DNA of 64,000 nt, from the NCBI GenBank assembly GCA_964036275.1, contig OZ038437.1, forward strand, positions 10,249,960 to 10,313,959, in the 5' to 3' direction. The notes under the pieces were generated by a model. The model was not told the DNA's origin, did not search any database, and was given only the letters and a program-made list of their open reading frames with translations. Shown one piece after another: positions 9,952 to 22,800 of this stretch; within the stretch, counting starts at the first letter, position 1, and each line of letters starts with the position of its first letter. This stretch comes from Litoditis marina. Lineage: Eukaryota; Nematoda; Chromadorea; Rhabditida; Rhabditidae. Made by a program: the position numbers and the translations under genes.

Positions 9952-12900
9952 ATGGAGAAGTTTGGTTTTAAGAATCTGGGACTTAGACTTAGGGGGGTAT
10001 TTAGTTCGTTACCACAAGACTTGGTACCAGATTTACCACGGCTAAGTTTCCCGAGATTTGTCATAGTATGTTTGAATACGAAGGACACTTCATTCAATAA
10101 CAAGGACAGTGGCATTAACGAAAAATAGTATTGTCGAAAATTTCTCGATGATGAGTTTCAAGATAAGTCACGTGCAAATGGGAACCTAAGAAACCTTGAG
10201 GGCAAAGAAATTAACGCGCATAGTGCTGCGTAGATTTATGACTCAACACGAAACAAAGCATTGCAGACTTGCAGCAGTGGGTTTATGTAACTTTCTGAAA
10301 ACCCACATAATGGCTTTGTTGGAACGTTGATGAAGAGATATAGAGAAGAAACGACTCTTTCAATATGCGAATCGATAACGTGATTTTCGGTTGATTATTT
10401 TTGTTATGGGCAACATAAGTATTCCAAAACTTTTGTTGTATACGTGATCTCATACAAATGACTACCCAAAAGATTCACTATTGTTCGAAAAACTCCAAAG
10501 TGAAAAAATACGTGGGATTGACTTAAACTTATGTGAGAGATATTTCAGTTACAACTTACTTCCAGTGAAATGAAGTTACTAACATATCGGAAAAGGGCTT
10601 CATATACTGTCACAGTGTATTGAACTTCCGAATAGCCACTGTGATCTAGTTTCAATCTCATCAAGATACAAAGTGTATTGAATTATTATGCAAGCATGTG
10701 AGATACATAGAGAAAACAGAAAACAAATGAAAGACAACTGAGTTCGAGCAAAATGAAAACAAGAATCGACACCATGATGCATGATGAACAGGGAGGTGAA
10801 CATTGAACGAGCATAGAAGACGCTGCAATCTAAATAAATCTCAGAATCTGTTTTTCTTCAAAATGAGATATTTTTTGGGCAAAAGAACATTTCACTTTTT
10901 GATGTAAACTTTGTTCACGATTGCCTCAAAAGATTAACTTATTACAACCAAAATTTTCAATCATTGAAAAAATGTAAAAAGTGAATCTCACTTTATCAAT
11001 CATTGAAAAATTGAGAAAGCTTTATCTACAATTGTTGAGTGCCCTTTTCTAAGCTTCACACTTCTCGCGCGAATGAATACTCATTCAGTAATGCACATTC
11101 TTGGCTGCGCCGTATCTAGTTTGTGTTGTTTTTCAGACGGTATCTGTCTCTGCATCTCTGTCTCTGCGTCTCGTGCTCTTGCGGGAGTTGTAACTAAGCA
11201 CTAGAACACGGAGAAATGAGAGGCGCAGAGAAAGGGCGCAGAGACAAATACACTAAAATATTACCAGTACCAGATACGGCGCAGCCAGGTACGCGCCTTG
11301 TTGCTTTTCTATTCGCGCGAGGACAAACTTTGAGTGTCATTCATAGAAAAGTATGCCAAATTATCAATGATTGAAAAAGTGTTTCCCATTTTTCAATCAT
11401 TCATGATATGGTTTTTTTTTCATCTTAAGATGCTTCCCAACATACAACTTTTTTCCTTCAACGTTCGAAAACTGGGAAGTCAAAAAGTTCGTTTCCCAAA
11501 TAATCAACAAATTTTGAAAAATTCCGACTTTTGAGATTTGTTCAGATTGCAGCGTCTTTTATATATGACTATAGTACACCGATCGACACTTTAGTGGGGT
11601 TCTGAATGATAATAATAGTAAGGTCAGTTACAAGTTATTCTCTGAAATATATTCATTGGCCACCGGAAAAGACGTCGGATTATTATTGTTATTGCTTTGC
11701 TGTGTTTCAAGTATTTTGAGCCGGCAAGAATAGTGAACATCTGTGCACTATGATTAGTTTTTGATATTGGAAAGATAATTTTTCCCTTCGCACATCGAGT
11801 ATAGTCTTTTTCATTCCTACTGAGACTCCTACAGTAGGATTTCGAAACTTCCGAGCCGTCTTCCTCACTAACTTGTGATCGGAAAGGTTGAGGATTTTCG
11901 CACCTCATTCTCGTACTCAGGGACATTAAATATACGAGAGCATTTTCCATAAACTTCATTCCCAGCTTCACAACAGCCTTCGCAAAGTTTGTAAGGTTAC
12001 TGTAGGAGTCTCAGTAGGAATGGTGTGGACTATACGTAAACGATTGAACGTGAAAAGTCAATCACATTCAGAACCTATTGTCCAGTTATTAATGTGTGTA
12101 TCATAACTGAATCACTTGTATTTCTTCTAGAATCAATGATTTTAATTTCAATTTCCTGTCTCCGGATGAAGAACTGGGATTACTGCAATTTTCGTACCCA
12201 CCAAGTATCCATTACATAAACAAGTGAGCTGCTCTATTTCAGAACATACAACGCCATTTTGAGATATCATCAATACGACACCAGGCGCACGCCTGATGAA
12301 AGAATCGGTCACAAATACGATGGTTAGTTCAAAAACTTCATTCTATTTCTTCTAAGACAAACTTTCGCAATTCTCCAGTACTACTAAAGAAGCCAAGTTT
12401 GAAAACAGGAATACAATATTCAAAACTCATGCGAATTTGAAAATAAATTATACTCCTGCTCCGAAATCTGCTCACAGCCTGAAATAACGGACTAAGGTTT
12501 TCTGACAAATGTACTTTACAGAAAGTTCCATTTAAAACACATTCTTCCACACTGTTTACGCTACAACAAGCAATCAGTTGAGATACAGTCATCTTCACTC
12601 TCTCAGTGTGAACCTCAAGTTTTAGGTTGCTTTTCTACTCAATCTTTTCAGGTAATTTGGGATACTACGTGAACAAATCTGAAACCTATCTACGGCTGGC
12701 AACGTGTTGTCCAAAGCTTATCGCGAAGATGTTGTTGGAACGTAAGACGTTTTCTATTTCGGAACAATATTTAACGCCGGGCTCGGGGAAAGCACACACA
12801 ATATAGTCGTCATAAAGACGGAGGTGTACTGTATATCTCTTGGCGCTGTGTAAGAACACATATGTTCGATCCGTCCGCGCTGCTCGTATAAGCCCAGTTG

Positions 12901-15900
12901 GTGTAATGGTTAACGTTCGCGCCTCCCAATCTTTTGACCCCGGTTCGAGTCCCACATGAGGCGGCTCTTTTATAAATTTGGCACGCACTATATGAGGTGT
13001 TGAAGAAATCTTTCCTCTCGAATTTTGACTTTTCACCTGACAATCTGACCGGAAGAGGTGAAACAGAAATCAATCCCAAATTATTTACGCATTTAAAGAG
13101 ACTATTTTGCTTTGATTTTGACCTTCGAGCTAGCAGTTCCATCTTATAGAGCATAAAAGTCTGATTACGATCATAATATTTTTTCAACTTGTTCTTGCTC
13201 TGTTTTCTCATGAAATCGATATACTTGCTCTGTTTTCTCATAAAATCGATATACGTTATGTACACCGAGAACGAGTTACGTACAAATTTTTTGAAAAAAA
13301 TGCTGATAGATGTACAAAAACCTTTTGAATACGTCCCAAAGCCTATCAGGATACAACGAATACGTGAGAAAGACAAATTCATTGAGAAACTAATTGAACA
13401 AACTAGATGGCGTCACAGTGAAACTGTTCAAGTAAAGGTATGTCTTCAATGGCATTAGGCAGTTTTTCTCATTTAGAACTTCTAAGGTTATTGATGACTA
13501 TTAAAACACAATAAAATAAATTTTTTGCAGATTCGAAATTTTCAGATTATAGGGAAATGGTCTCTTTAAGTCTCTTTTCTGCTTGGTTTTTTTCTCTCAG
13601 AAAACCGACTTACGTTATGATTCCGATAAAGGAGTTGCGTACGAAGGGTGCTCAAAGTAGCTTTGAAGAAACAAATACATTTATGAATGACCTTATAATC
13701 TACGAAAATATGAGTAAGGACTACAAAAAGGAAATAAATCCAAAAGTGAAGAAACCAAGTCGAGTTGCTTCGGTTTTTTGGGAACCTCGCATTCTAGTGA
13801 ACGCTTATTCAAGCTAACGAAGCCCAATTCAAATAGTTTTTATTCTTTTAGAACGTTCTGTGGACCGGGTTTGGCGTGAAGCGATTGTTTTCTGTACAAA
13901 CGACAAGCGTTCGATTCTAGATGTTTTAGTTTTCGATATATGTGAAGTTAAGTACTTGAAAATAACTGAGTGAATCTATACAGATGATTCGGAACCGTGT
14001 GTGGATGTTATTGAGGATGTTAATGGACCATGGTACCTGAGCCAGAGAGAAAAAGGCGAAATGTTCTTCTGTGCACCATCGTGAGTGGCTTTAAACATTA
14101 CAAAATCGAGTTATTCGATACGGTTCGACAACAAGAAGATCAGGCACTCGTCCCTTTCACGCGCTGCGCGTAGTGCAGATTAGATTTTGATCACAACATT
14201 TCAGGCTTTCGAAAGTGGTTTTATGTCTCAAATGGATTTTTTCTCTAATGGATTTTTGAGATTTTGATTGAGAGATAAAAGAGGAAAGGCTCTATCACTG
14301 TGCTAACTGATTCAATGTACAACAAGTAATCTACAGTTATCCTAAAAGTTTCGTGAAAGTCGCGCGGCGCGGCGGTCGCGAAACCGACGAATTCAACCGA
14401 TTCATCTGAAATTCTTATTGTAGTTAGATACATCAGATTTAATTGTAAATCTGCAACTTTGGACCAATCGGTGAACCTTGAGCCAGTGTATGGCCCTGGA
14501 AACATTGCTCTTAGCTGTTTTGACAATTACTTCTAGATGTGTGGAGTGTGCGCAGTGAGCTGTTGTTTCGCTCTTCGATAGCTTGAATAGATTGAAATAT
14601 ATTGAGGGGGCATTTATGTTATTCTGTGAAGCTCCTGGCACCATGAAAAGATTAATCGAACAAAAATGAAGTCTTAAATAGATTCGAACCCTCGGTAGAC
14701 TGGGCGGTAGGGTCCTGTTCTCCCGACACAACCGAATCGGCCCCGAAAATGAAGCAATGGACGGCGCCCCACGTGCGCTGCCCGAAATGAAGGGCTGCTT
14801 GTGATTTAAGGAAGAAAGCTTACTAACCGAACTTGTAACGCAGTTCATGTTTTGCAAATCAACATAGTTCCAACTGTTGAGTCAAGAGAACTTTCAAAAA
14901 ACATAAATTGATTTGATGTTCATTATTTCCTAACTGTTGATTTATTATTTCTCTCGGAAATATATAAAATGAGGTCAATTTATATAAAAAACGAATGTAA
15001 AGTGATAAACTACTAGCTTTTGAGATTGAAGTGCATGCAATATAGAAAAGGACGTCAATAACTGAAGAGGAAAATGAAAAAAACTAATCTCACGTTCTCA
15101 TGATCATCCTGATTCCTGACACAATTCAGAAAATAAGTGCTCAGCCTTTGAGAACATTCCGCTTACACTGTCGGTCAACAGCACAATCACGTAAAACGTT
15201 AAACACAGCAGAACTCGGAAACGTGAAACGTCAAGGGGCACTATTCCTCATTAGAATGCTAACTTTACGTGAATTTTCAATGAACTTCTTGTATACTTTG
15301 TTCTGTTAATAGTTTCGAATCAGTGGTGAGGAATTGTCATATTTCGACGCTTCATCTAATGTTTTGTTTGCTGCAAGTTTTTTTCTCAGTAGAAAACCAA
15401 AATGTTTTTGACTCATGAAAAAATTCGAGATGATATTTTGCATTTTTCTCTCAAGTTATTGACCTCATTTTCTATTTTCCATGCAGTTCAATCTCAAAAG
15501 CTAATAGTTTACCACTTAACATTGGTTTTTACAAATGTACGTATCGGCAACTGATTTTAGTCTTTTCCATTCTTTCTACAGTAAGATTTCGAAACTTCCA
15601 AGCCATTTTGCTAACTTACTGTTGATCGGAGAAGGTGAGAATTTTCGTACCTCATTCTCAGGTAGAGTAAATATACGAGAGCTTTTTCCATGAACTACAT
15701 TTCCAGCTTCATAACTGCCTTCGGAAAGTTTGTAAGGTTACTGTAGGAGTCTCAGTAGGAATGGTGGGAACTATATGTTTCGCGTTGATGATCTGCCCAC
15801 TGCCACTATGCTACCCATATTACTCTTGTGAAATGAAGATGAAAGTGAAAAATCGAATCTCACAGCCCCTGAGTTAAAATGTCCATGTACCTGGATTGAA

Positions 15901-16562
15901 ACGGCCAGGTCCGCAAATTTGCGATTGGGTGTTTTTCAAGAAACCATTCGAATAAGCGAACCCGTTCTACATTACTGAGCAATTGTTTAAGTTTTCACGA
16001 CGCTAGTTTCACATTGTTCCAGGAAAAACTACTGTGGAGCGAATTTCGAACTCGTTGAGATCAACAAAAGATATGCCATACGTCAGTTTGTTTGTTTGGT
16101 TGTTCGTAGTCATGAAAAGGCTTATCCCGCCGCCACAAAAAATATCCGAATTCGGCATATCTCCGCCTGCTATTTGTTCCATTTGAACTCTTCTTTTTCA
16201 AAACATGGCAACAACCTAGAGTTATTTTTGTGAGTTTTTGAATTCTCTAATTATCAAGGTGCCAGTGACAAACACATTTCAAAAAGAAATATGTGCCAGT
16301 CACAATTCAAACTCTTGCCGATGATTGTTTCTATCGAGTGTGGAAATTAAAACTGTGAAAAATGTCTTTCGGTTTTCAGAAATGGCAAATATGAAACCTC
16401 GTAAAACAAAAAATATCAGTTTCAGTTATGTTCAATTTTTTATGTCCCATTTCAGTTCCGGATAACTTCTATCCAAAATCAGACTATGAGAGAAAGTGGG
16501 CTCTAAAACAACTGGAATATAAGGATAAGATTACCAGAACGGTGTGCTGGATTTGGCAATGA
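9952..16562 (+). CDS. T1: multi-exon protein with a weak Tudor-like segment (partly resolved)
   Basis: Supported exons: 9952-10065 (ATG after a TTGTTAG acceptor, donor GTATGT), 12131-12223, 12243-12322, 12652-12741, an open exon ending 13437, 13601-13713, 13852-13941, 13984-14080, 16023-16081 and 16456-16562 (TGA). The run 12131-12741 and the run 13601-16562 are each phase-consistent. Recognisable strings are FLSPDEELGLLQF, NLGYYVNKSETYLRLATCC, VWREAIVF...VLVFDIYDSEP and KNYCGANFELVEI. The VWREAIVF...VFDIYDSE part resembles the strand pattern of a Tudor domain, which binds methylated Arg/Lys, but the match is weak. Unresolved: an exon between 10066 and 12130, and a legal acceptor for the exon ending 13437. 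The paralogue T2 (51515-54273) confirms that several exons are real. The function is otherwise unknown. Confidence 0.6.
10620..10820. repeat. Repeat shared with 53700-53845
   Basis: The complement of 10680-10815 matches 53700-53840 closely (CTCGTTCAATGTTC, TTCATCATG, then TTGTTTTCATTT). One copy is in T1 and the other in T2, in the same direction relative to the gene but at different exon positions. It is probably a dispersed repeat. The single-frame ORFs over it are not supported as genes. Confidence 0.4.
11800..12034. repeat. MITE, TATAGTCTTTTTCATTCC family
   Basis: Ends are TATAGTCTTTTTCATTCC and GGAATGGTGTGGACTATA, with a longer inverted run (CTACTGAGACTCCTACAGTA) inside. Copies: 15559-15775 and 51946-52180. 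TA ends suggest Tc1/mariner-like mobilisation (inference). Confidence 0.7.
12803..12990 (+). mobile_element. tRNA-derived SINE copy in T1
   Basis: The same leader and tail as 6655-6850, with a different tRNA-like body. The A box region reads AGTTGGTGTAATGGTTAACG and the B box GGTTCGAGTCCC is intact. The body swap between copies suggests separate tRNA-like modules on one SINE frame (inference). Confidence 0.7.
14690..14830 (-). repeat. tRNA-like fragment in T1 intron
   Basis: The complement contains GGGTTCGAATC, a Pol III B-box-like word, next to an imperfect stem. No convincing A box or acceptor stem is seen, so it is listed as a repeat and not a tRNA gene. Confidence 0.25.
15100..15275. repeat. 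Inverted-repeat element, ATAGTCACGT family (diverged)
   Basis: It shares AAACACAGCAGAACTC, GAAACGTG and CCTCATTAGAATGCTAAC with the element at 47660-47792. It sits in a T1 intron. Confidence 0.45.
15559..15775. repeat. MITE, TATAGTCTTTTTCATTCC family
   Basis: The second copy of the 11800-12034 family, with a more eroded left end. It sits in a T1 intron. Confidence 0.6.
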
Positions 16563-17358
16563 CGTGAAAGTTACAAGCCGAAAAATCGACCACTGGATCA
16601 AAATCATTGGGTTTTTGGGTGTTTAAATGCCTCTCATATACTTTGATTCAATGAATAATCTAATTGTTGTTCTGCAAATTGACTCTGCTTTCTATTCTAA
16701 TGTTGAATTTTCATCGGCTGCGGGTTAGTAAATATGGCACGCATGGGTTGGAGAAACTGTACTCTGAAAATCCGCTGCAACTTAAAATACCGGACTCGCG
16801 AATTTTGCAACTCAAAATACCGGGGTCAGCCAGATGTCGCCTGTAATGTTTGAAATTCATAGGGAAATGCAGGCTAATTCGACACCAGTATTTAAGCCTG
16901 CATCTTCTCCGGTATTTTAAGCTGCCAGCGTTTTCACAGAACAATCATAATGTTTAACGCATGTATTTTTTGATGAAAATTCCCTTTTTCGCGTTCCGTA
17001 GTTGTTTTTTTTTTCATGCAGATCTCACAAAAACGCCTGATTACCGCTGAAATCAAGACAATTTTATCTGGATTACAGTAATGCAGCAAACCTAAATTCC
17101 ACACTGCTTCGTTGTTTCCAGAATACTTACAGGTTCTTCTCACAGTTTCAATTGCAGTAATTATGTCAACGTGCATAGGGATTTGATATTTTTTCGCGAT
17201 ATTTTGTCATTTTTCTCTCGAAAACATAGGCGATAACGGCATTTTTGAGAAACCGAAATTAAGACAAGAGTTTGAAACCTGAACAAATGTTTGTGGTCTT
17301 CGAACGTTCTCAGTTCGATTGCTCAGCTCGAATCTCCGATACCAGGAGAAAATATTCC

Positions 17359-17447
17359 TTTGAAGAAGGACGATTATGTAGTTCAACTCCAACGGTTCAG
17401 TCCTTTAAGCTGCAATAAATTTTTCAATTGCAGTTCAAAGAACGAAA
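17359..17447. repeat. Partial MITE-like palindrome, GATTATGTGGACC family
   Basis: The left arm (GAAGGACGATTATGTAG) and the core with AGCTGCAATAAA and CAATTGCAG are present. The right arm is lost after about 17447. Confidence 0.5.
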
Positions 17448-17928
17448 AATACATTTTAAGACAAATTGCGCGTTAAGTGCCTTCATTTAATGAGCTTCTT
17501 TGCTCTGCGAACCGATAGAAAAACATGCTAAGACGATATATACGTCCGTGTTTCACAAGACTTGCTCAGAGTATACGTTAGCGATAAAAAAACATTCCAA
17601 ATAAATGTTGTTGATACATTCCGGCTATTATGATTGAGTAGATGACGTGATGTAGCATTTATTAGGAAGTACTACGAGTTGTATGGATATAAGATCGACC
17701 CTACCACTAAAGAAAATCAGAAATGTGCACCAGACCTTTGATTTGACTATATTATCATGTTTTCCTCGCAATTCCATTTCAATATATCTGTGTTTTTTTA
17801 CATCCATAACCACGATTCAAAGACGTTCTCAATCAGTTGTTATTGACATATATGGATAATGAATTATTATTATTGATGAAACAATTGATGTTAGATATGG
17901 CTGTTCTCATACGGGTAACGGTAACCGG

Positions 17929-18164
17929 TATAGCTCGTTTCACCAATCGATGACTTTCTACAGTAATCTTTCGAAAATTTAAACGCATTTATCTAGTCAA
18001 CACACAGGATTTAAGATTCACTGTTTTCTATGCTTGCAGTACCCAAAGTGGAAAACGAAATCACAAAGTTTAAACAATGTACAACACCTACAAGATATGA
18101 TAAAATCACTTAAAAGTTTTATAATCTTACTGTAGAGGGCTATTGTTCCGTGAAACAGACTATA
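17929..18164. repeat. MITE, TATAGCTCGTTTCACC family
   Basis: Ends are TATAGCTCGTTTCACCAATC and CCGTGAAACAGACTATA, with a CTACAGTAA/TTACTGTAG inverted pair inside. The second copy is at 46711-46946 in a TONSL intron. Confidence 0.65.
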
Positions 18165-19760
18165 ACAATACGGGTACCTGCGGTAGGCAGGGTAAAAAGT
18201 CCCTCTTCCTTCCCACGTGTGATAACGCGTGGCTAATTATTCTCATCATTCTACCAGGACTTAATCGAATACCTTTCATCGTGCACTTTTCGTTGCGCCT
18301 TTCTCAGTTCTGCTGTGTTTAAGAAGTTCCACGTGACTCACATTACTAATGAAAACGCTCAAATGCGCATAATTTCTGCGAACATGGTATCTCAACACAA
18401 AGCAAGATCCTGTTGACTGTATTTATATGCTTTTTACCGAACAATGGATACAATAGTGTTCTCAAGAAGCACAGTCCATTATATTCATTATGCAATCTAT
18501 TTTCACATGAATACAATGTGAATCACATTAGAAATCACTAACAGATATCTATTCACATTTGATGTACTTGATGCACTTAAAAAATGCCCATGTGAACACA
18601 GTTTGTAGCAGTTACAATCTTTATTTGACTAAATTTAGGAAATGTAATCTGTTTTGAGCCAAATCTATATGTGATCAGTTATTTTGATAACCTGATCGGT
18701 TCTTCGTAACACCTTTTTTAGGTTGCCTCATAGGTAACCGGTAGGCCGGTTACCTATGGTAGGTTACCTGGAACAGAATTTCGGTTACCCTCCAAAATAA
18801 CGGGGAAAATCACATTTCTCATCAGAAAAACGGTGCCCGGTTTCCAAGTATACAACAAACTCGAACATTCGGGCTTAGGGTAAAATCAGAAAACGGAGTT
18901 TACCATCTTCTACCTTGAACACTTTATCGATCCCCCCGATAACGCTAGAGAGCTTATTAAAAATTAGGTTAAAATACGTTTTCCGATAACTTTCTCCAGA
19001 GTACCTTAAAAACTATCCTCATACGGGTACCCCCACACATGGTGGGCACCTGCGGTGGCAGGGTAAAAATCCCCCCTTCCTCCCCACGTGGGTCACGGGT
19101 TCGGTCATTGGGTCATAAGGATTTAAAGCACAGCAGAATCATAGGAAAGTCCCCTCGTCAACCCCGATCACTAAAGAGCTTGATCCAAGAGACATCTGAC
19201 GTGGTTAGGTAGTCGTCATCTCGAGGAACTCAATAGAAAGGGCATCAGAAAGTCTTAGATGGCAAAAGGGGACGCGCGTCAAAAATTGGAAAGAGCCTTT
19301 GTCCTCAACTCTTTGCGGCATGAATACAAGTGCTCTTATTCCGACTTGGTTAGGTAGTCATCATCAAGTAGCAACATGTAGACAGGCAAGAGTCTCAAGG
19401 GTAACCAATAACTGTGTCACAAGTGGCCGATTGAACGTAGGTCACCAATCAATACCGTGGTTTTGGGTATTTTGTGAAAGGAGACATATGAACAACAACA
19501 CACAATATAACATAGTCAGGAACGCACTGCTCACGGACAAGGAAATGAGAATGAATAAATCCACTAATTTCGTCTAAATATACCTAGGTAGATACACATA
19601 AGCAGCACGCACCATTTTGAAGGAAGAAAAAAAACTAGAAGAAAAATGGAAATAGGAGGTTCACTGGTACGTCGTATCTAATACTGGTTGTGCGGCCGAC
19701 GAGAGTAGTTGAGACGCAGACATTCAACGACAGCAATGATAACCGATGGAGATATCAGAG

Positions 19761-19919
19761 TATGTATGCTAGAAGATCCCGACACCTTCATCCCATCCTG
19801 CGTCTCCTCAAACATACGCTATTTCTCTGCTTTTGCATCCGGCCAGAGACTAGAAATAGTGAGGCAGATCGAGAGACGCAGGATGGGATGAAGGGGCCGG
19901 GATCTTCTAGCATACGTAC
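19761..19919. repeat. MITE-like long palindrome, CTAGAAGATCCCGAC family
   Basis: The arms TATGCTAGAAGATCCC and GGGATCTTCTAGCATAC, with CTTCATCCCATCCTGCGTCTC and its complement inside, leave a loop of about 50 bp. A second copy is at 57751-57911, and a half-like fragment lies near 52186-52250. Confidence 0.7.
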
Positions 19920-20160
19920 TCAGAGCGAAGTCAAACATTTATTCAACTTACTAGCTCTGTGAACCGACAAGGAGTTTGCTGAACAGATATATGTTGGTAA
20001 GATCTGTCTTGTTTGTAGTTTGATTGCTCTCACTGCATTTTAATGGCGATTCAAAAATTATGCTGTCTTGCTAATCAAACTAAAATTTGAGATGGTCGAC
20101 TGTTATAACCGTGTTCAGTGAACTTCTCCGTTGGCAAATCCCTTTTTGTTGCTAGTACAG

Positions 20161-20605
20161 TATAGTTTGTTTCACCCATCGATAGCAGCCAGTTACAGTA
20201 GATTTTAGTGGGCGGAGTCAATTGTGTTGGAAAGTTTCCAACAGCGATCAGCCTAATCAAAATTGTGCACCATCTGGGTATTGAACTCAGCTGGGATAGG
20301 TGGCGCGGCGCCCAGAAGCAGCCGGCCATCTGAACATGATAGCCGAAAATAAAAATAGTGATATCCAACCATCTTTTCTGGCCGTTTTTCAAACCTAATT
20401 TTATCGCACAAAAAGTTGTTTTAATTACTCCCCGATTATGTGGTAACCTTTTGTATACAAAATATGTGCAAAAAACTCAAAATAACCACTTTTTGGGTTT
20501 TTATTTGTAATGAAAAGAATGGCAAGCTGCTAGATCAGTCGCCTGCAATGTAGGGTGCGCTCGGCTAGCATGGCTGACTGCTATCGATGGATGAAACGAA
20601 CTATA
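20161..20605. repeat. Inverted-repeat element, TATAGTTTGTTTCACCC ends
   Basis: It begins TATAGTTTGTTTCACCC and ends GGATGAAACGAACTATA. The inside shares a block with 23770-23950 (GGCCGGCTGCTT..., CACCTATCCCAGCTGAG). The ORFs across it are not gene-like. Confidence 0.65.
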
Positions 20606-20940
20606 AAATAACCACAAAGTACACAAATACGCACAAAATAGTACACGTTCACCAATATTTTTTTAATTCTGATGGGTGAAAACTGCTGGAATTTTAATGT
20701 GTATTTTTTGTTTTAGTATCTGATACAAAATGTTTATTCGTGTCCAAACACGCATTACAATGAAGTGTAGTATGGAGGAGTAAACCACTCTGGAAAACAA
20801 GATAAACAGCATCATTATAAAAAGAGTGTTCGCACAATGCATGGTCTTTTAGAAAAAATGAGTTACCGCAAAGTGTTATTCGATGAAAGCCTCTATATGA
20901 AACTTTGAACATTGAGTGAGATGAAACACGCACCTAATAT

Positions 20941-22025
20941 TCATTTGTTCTGGAAGACAGCTTTTTCCAAATTCCAGAACTGAAATTCTTCTGTTGCTGC
21001 TAACGGCAGCGAATAGGTTGTACTGGGGTTGAAATGAACGTTCAGCGGCGCAAGTACTTCATTCACGTCGGTTTCCTGGGACGAATAGCTCAAAACACTT
21101 TAAGCATGGAGTTCGTCAGCATTTTGATGCGTAATATGTAAAAACGAACATGAACTGATTGGCACACAGACTTTCACCCCGGATGAATGCTCATAATCAT
21201 TCATTCACTTTTCTACTCAAATAGAATATATTATGTAATATAAAACATTTACCCTGTTCCGTAGTGCCACTGGAACATCCACTTTCGCGAGAGCTCTATT
21301 CTGAAAATATAATATATTGACTCGCAGAGATGTGTTTGTACTAACCGAAAAATGACAAACGTGCAAAAACGTGGATTGTAAACAACGCCCGAGGTTTCAA
21401 AAAAGGATTAAGAGCTAGAATTCGACCAGATCGCTTCATCGACTTTCTTCTCTTCTGCTTCAAACGTTTAAAACAGTTTCCGTCAGCCACTTTTGTAGCG
21501 ACTTGGCCAATCTTCGAAGAGAGAGTACAAAGTACGTACAGTACATAGAATACGAGAGATTTCGACCGTCTGACAGTTTCTGCAGTCGTGCTACTGTATA
21601 GCTAATTTCATGTTTTGTCTAGCGTCGCACTCGAACCTGCGAGCAAAATATTTGCAGCTGGTTGCTAACCACTGCGCTACGAGAGTACGTGAACGCAAAC
21701 TCTCGAATCGGATCATGCATGAGATTTACATTACCCTCCTGCATTTCCGTTGACGACGATCATAGTTGGCTATTTTCAGTGATTTGGCGTTAATGTTTTA
21801 GGGCATTGCATAATTGGAGAATACGTTGTATCCGCATGTGAAAAAAGACTAAGGTTCGCGTACCGGTGTGCAGTTGTGCTCGACTTCGAAAAACACTTCG
21901 AGTGTTTTGTCGAAAAGTCCATCACTCCCAGTATCTCCCCAGATAAACACGGTTTTCGCCTTCTTTTGTTTTGATTGGAATTTCCATACTTTGCCAATAT
22001 TTTCGTCGGGCGAAAAAAAGTCCTT
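20941..22025 (-). CDS. Small gene of unknown function, distantly like T1/T2 (5' end unresolved)
   Basis: Three minus-strand exons look coding: 21864-22025 (KDFFSPDENIGKVW ... KTVFIWGDTGSDGLFD, phase 0 to 0), 21253-21300 (NRALAKVDVPVALRNR, phase 0 to 0) and 20941-21075 (ETDVNEVLAPLNVHFN ... TGA). A further open segment at about 21351-21517 (RLKQKRRKSMKRSGRI) may be an exon, but its donor phase does not fit the next exon, so either the donor is misread or the gene is damaged. FFSPDENIG is similar to FLSPDEELG of T1, which hints at a distant relative (inference). No known domain is recognised. A tRNA-like SINE fragment sits in the first intron. Confidence 0.5.
21600..21700 (-). repeat. tRNA-like SINE fragment
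   Basis: The complement reads TCGTAGCGCAGTGGTTAGCAA (A box) and GCAGGTTCGAGTGC (B box), separated by the ATTTTGCTCGC word also found in the SINE at 27883-28085. It lies in an intron of the minus-strand gene. Confidence 0.55.
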
Positions 22026-22339
22026 CTGAATTCAGTACGAAATTAACAAAACTTTTGGGATATTAGCCAATTCTCATGAAAAGGTCACCTTGGAGCCGAA
22101 TCATTCGACTAGCAACTGACCCAGGTCATGATCCCCTAGACTATGCTCGAACATAGTAAGTTGGCAACTATGTGGCCAGAATGGGTTCAGAGACTGTGAT
22201 AAAACAACATTGCGCCCCCCATAATAGGACGCTATGGTTTTCCCTACAGTTCTATTCAAAAACGGTAGGCCTCTATTCTAAATTTGGCATTTCTCTGCTT
22301 TTTCAACCCGGAAAGCACGATGGAAGCAGGATGAGTGGT

Positions 22340-22800
22340 TACTAACCTCAACATTCGTTACTAACAGACTAACCGGGGAAATTGGTTACTAACCGCCTAA
22401 CCGTGAAGGTGGTTAGTAACCTCAAAAGAGGTTACTAACCAAAATTGGACTACTGTGCAGAACTGATTGTGTCCGCTGCGTATCGTCTACGAGTCCAGTA
22501 CAAACAAGCTGATGCGCAGTTTCAATACGTAGATTACGGTAACATTACCTCAATTTTTATTCTAAACTTCATTGTCTTATTTCTACCGCTGCGACTGGTT
22601 GTCTCACTCGTCGTTTTTTATTTATATATTTTGTCTAACAGGTTGGCTATCAGGTTACCTAACCGGAAGATCTAACACTACCCAGGACCAAGTTGGTTAC
22701 CTTGGTTCTCTGGTTAGCATAAGGCTTAGGCTTAGGTATAAAGCCAACCAAAAAATAGGTTAACAAAATCTGGTTAGGTTAGCTAATAACCGGGTTAGTT
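22340..22800. repeat. GGTTACTAAC/GGTTAGTAAC repeat cluster
   Basis: Several GGTTACTAAC and complementary GGTTAGTAACC words occur between 22340 and 22440, and GGTTACC/GGTTAGG words from 22640 to 22800. It looks like degenerate GGTTACC-family elements. No gene is seen. Confidence 0.45.

Larger units (their letters stand above)
16563..20940. other. Repeat-rich intergenic stretch
   Basis: No phase-consistent gene was found. The stretch holds a partial GATTATGTGGACC palindrome (17359-17447), a MITE (17929-18164), GGTTACC-family DNA (about 18655-18790), a palindrome (19761-19919) and an element with TATAGTTTGTTTCACCC ends (20161-20605). Confidence 0.5.

Noticed and set aside
20075..20392. 105-residue minus-strand ORF, similar to the ORF at 23721-23948
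   Set aside because: The similarity is the shared inverted-repeat element (TATAGTTTGTTTCACCC ends), and both frames are short and uneven.
22718..22737. Short run of TTAGGC-like units, the nematode telomere motif
   Set aside because: Only about two and a half units inside GGTTAGG-rich repeat DNA; compatible with chance.
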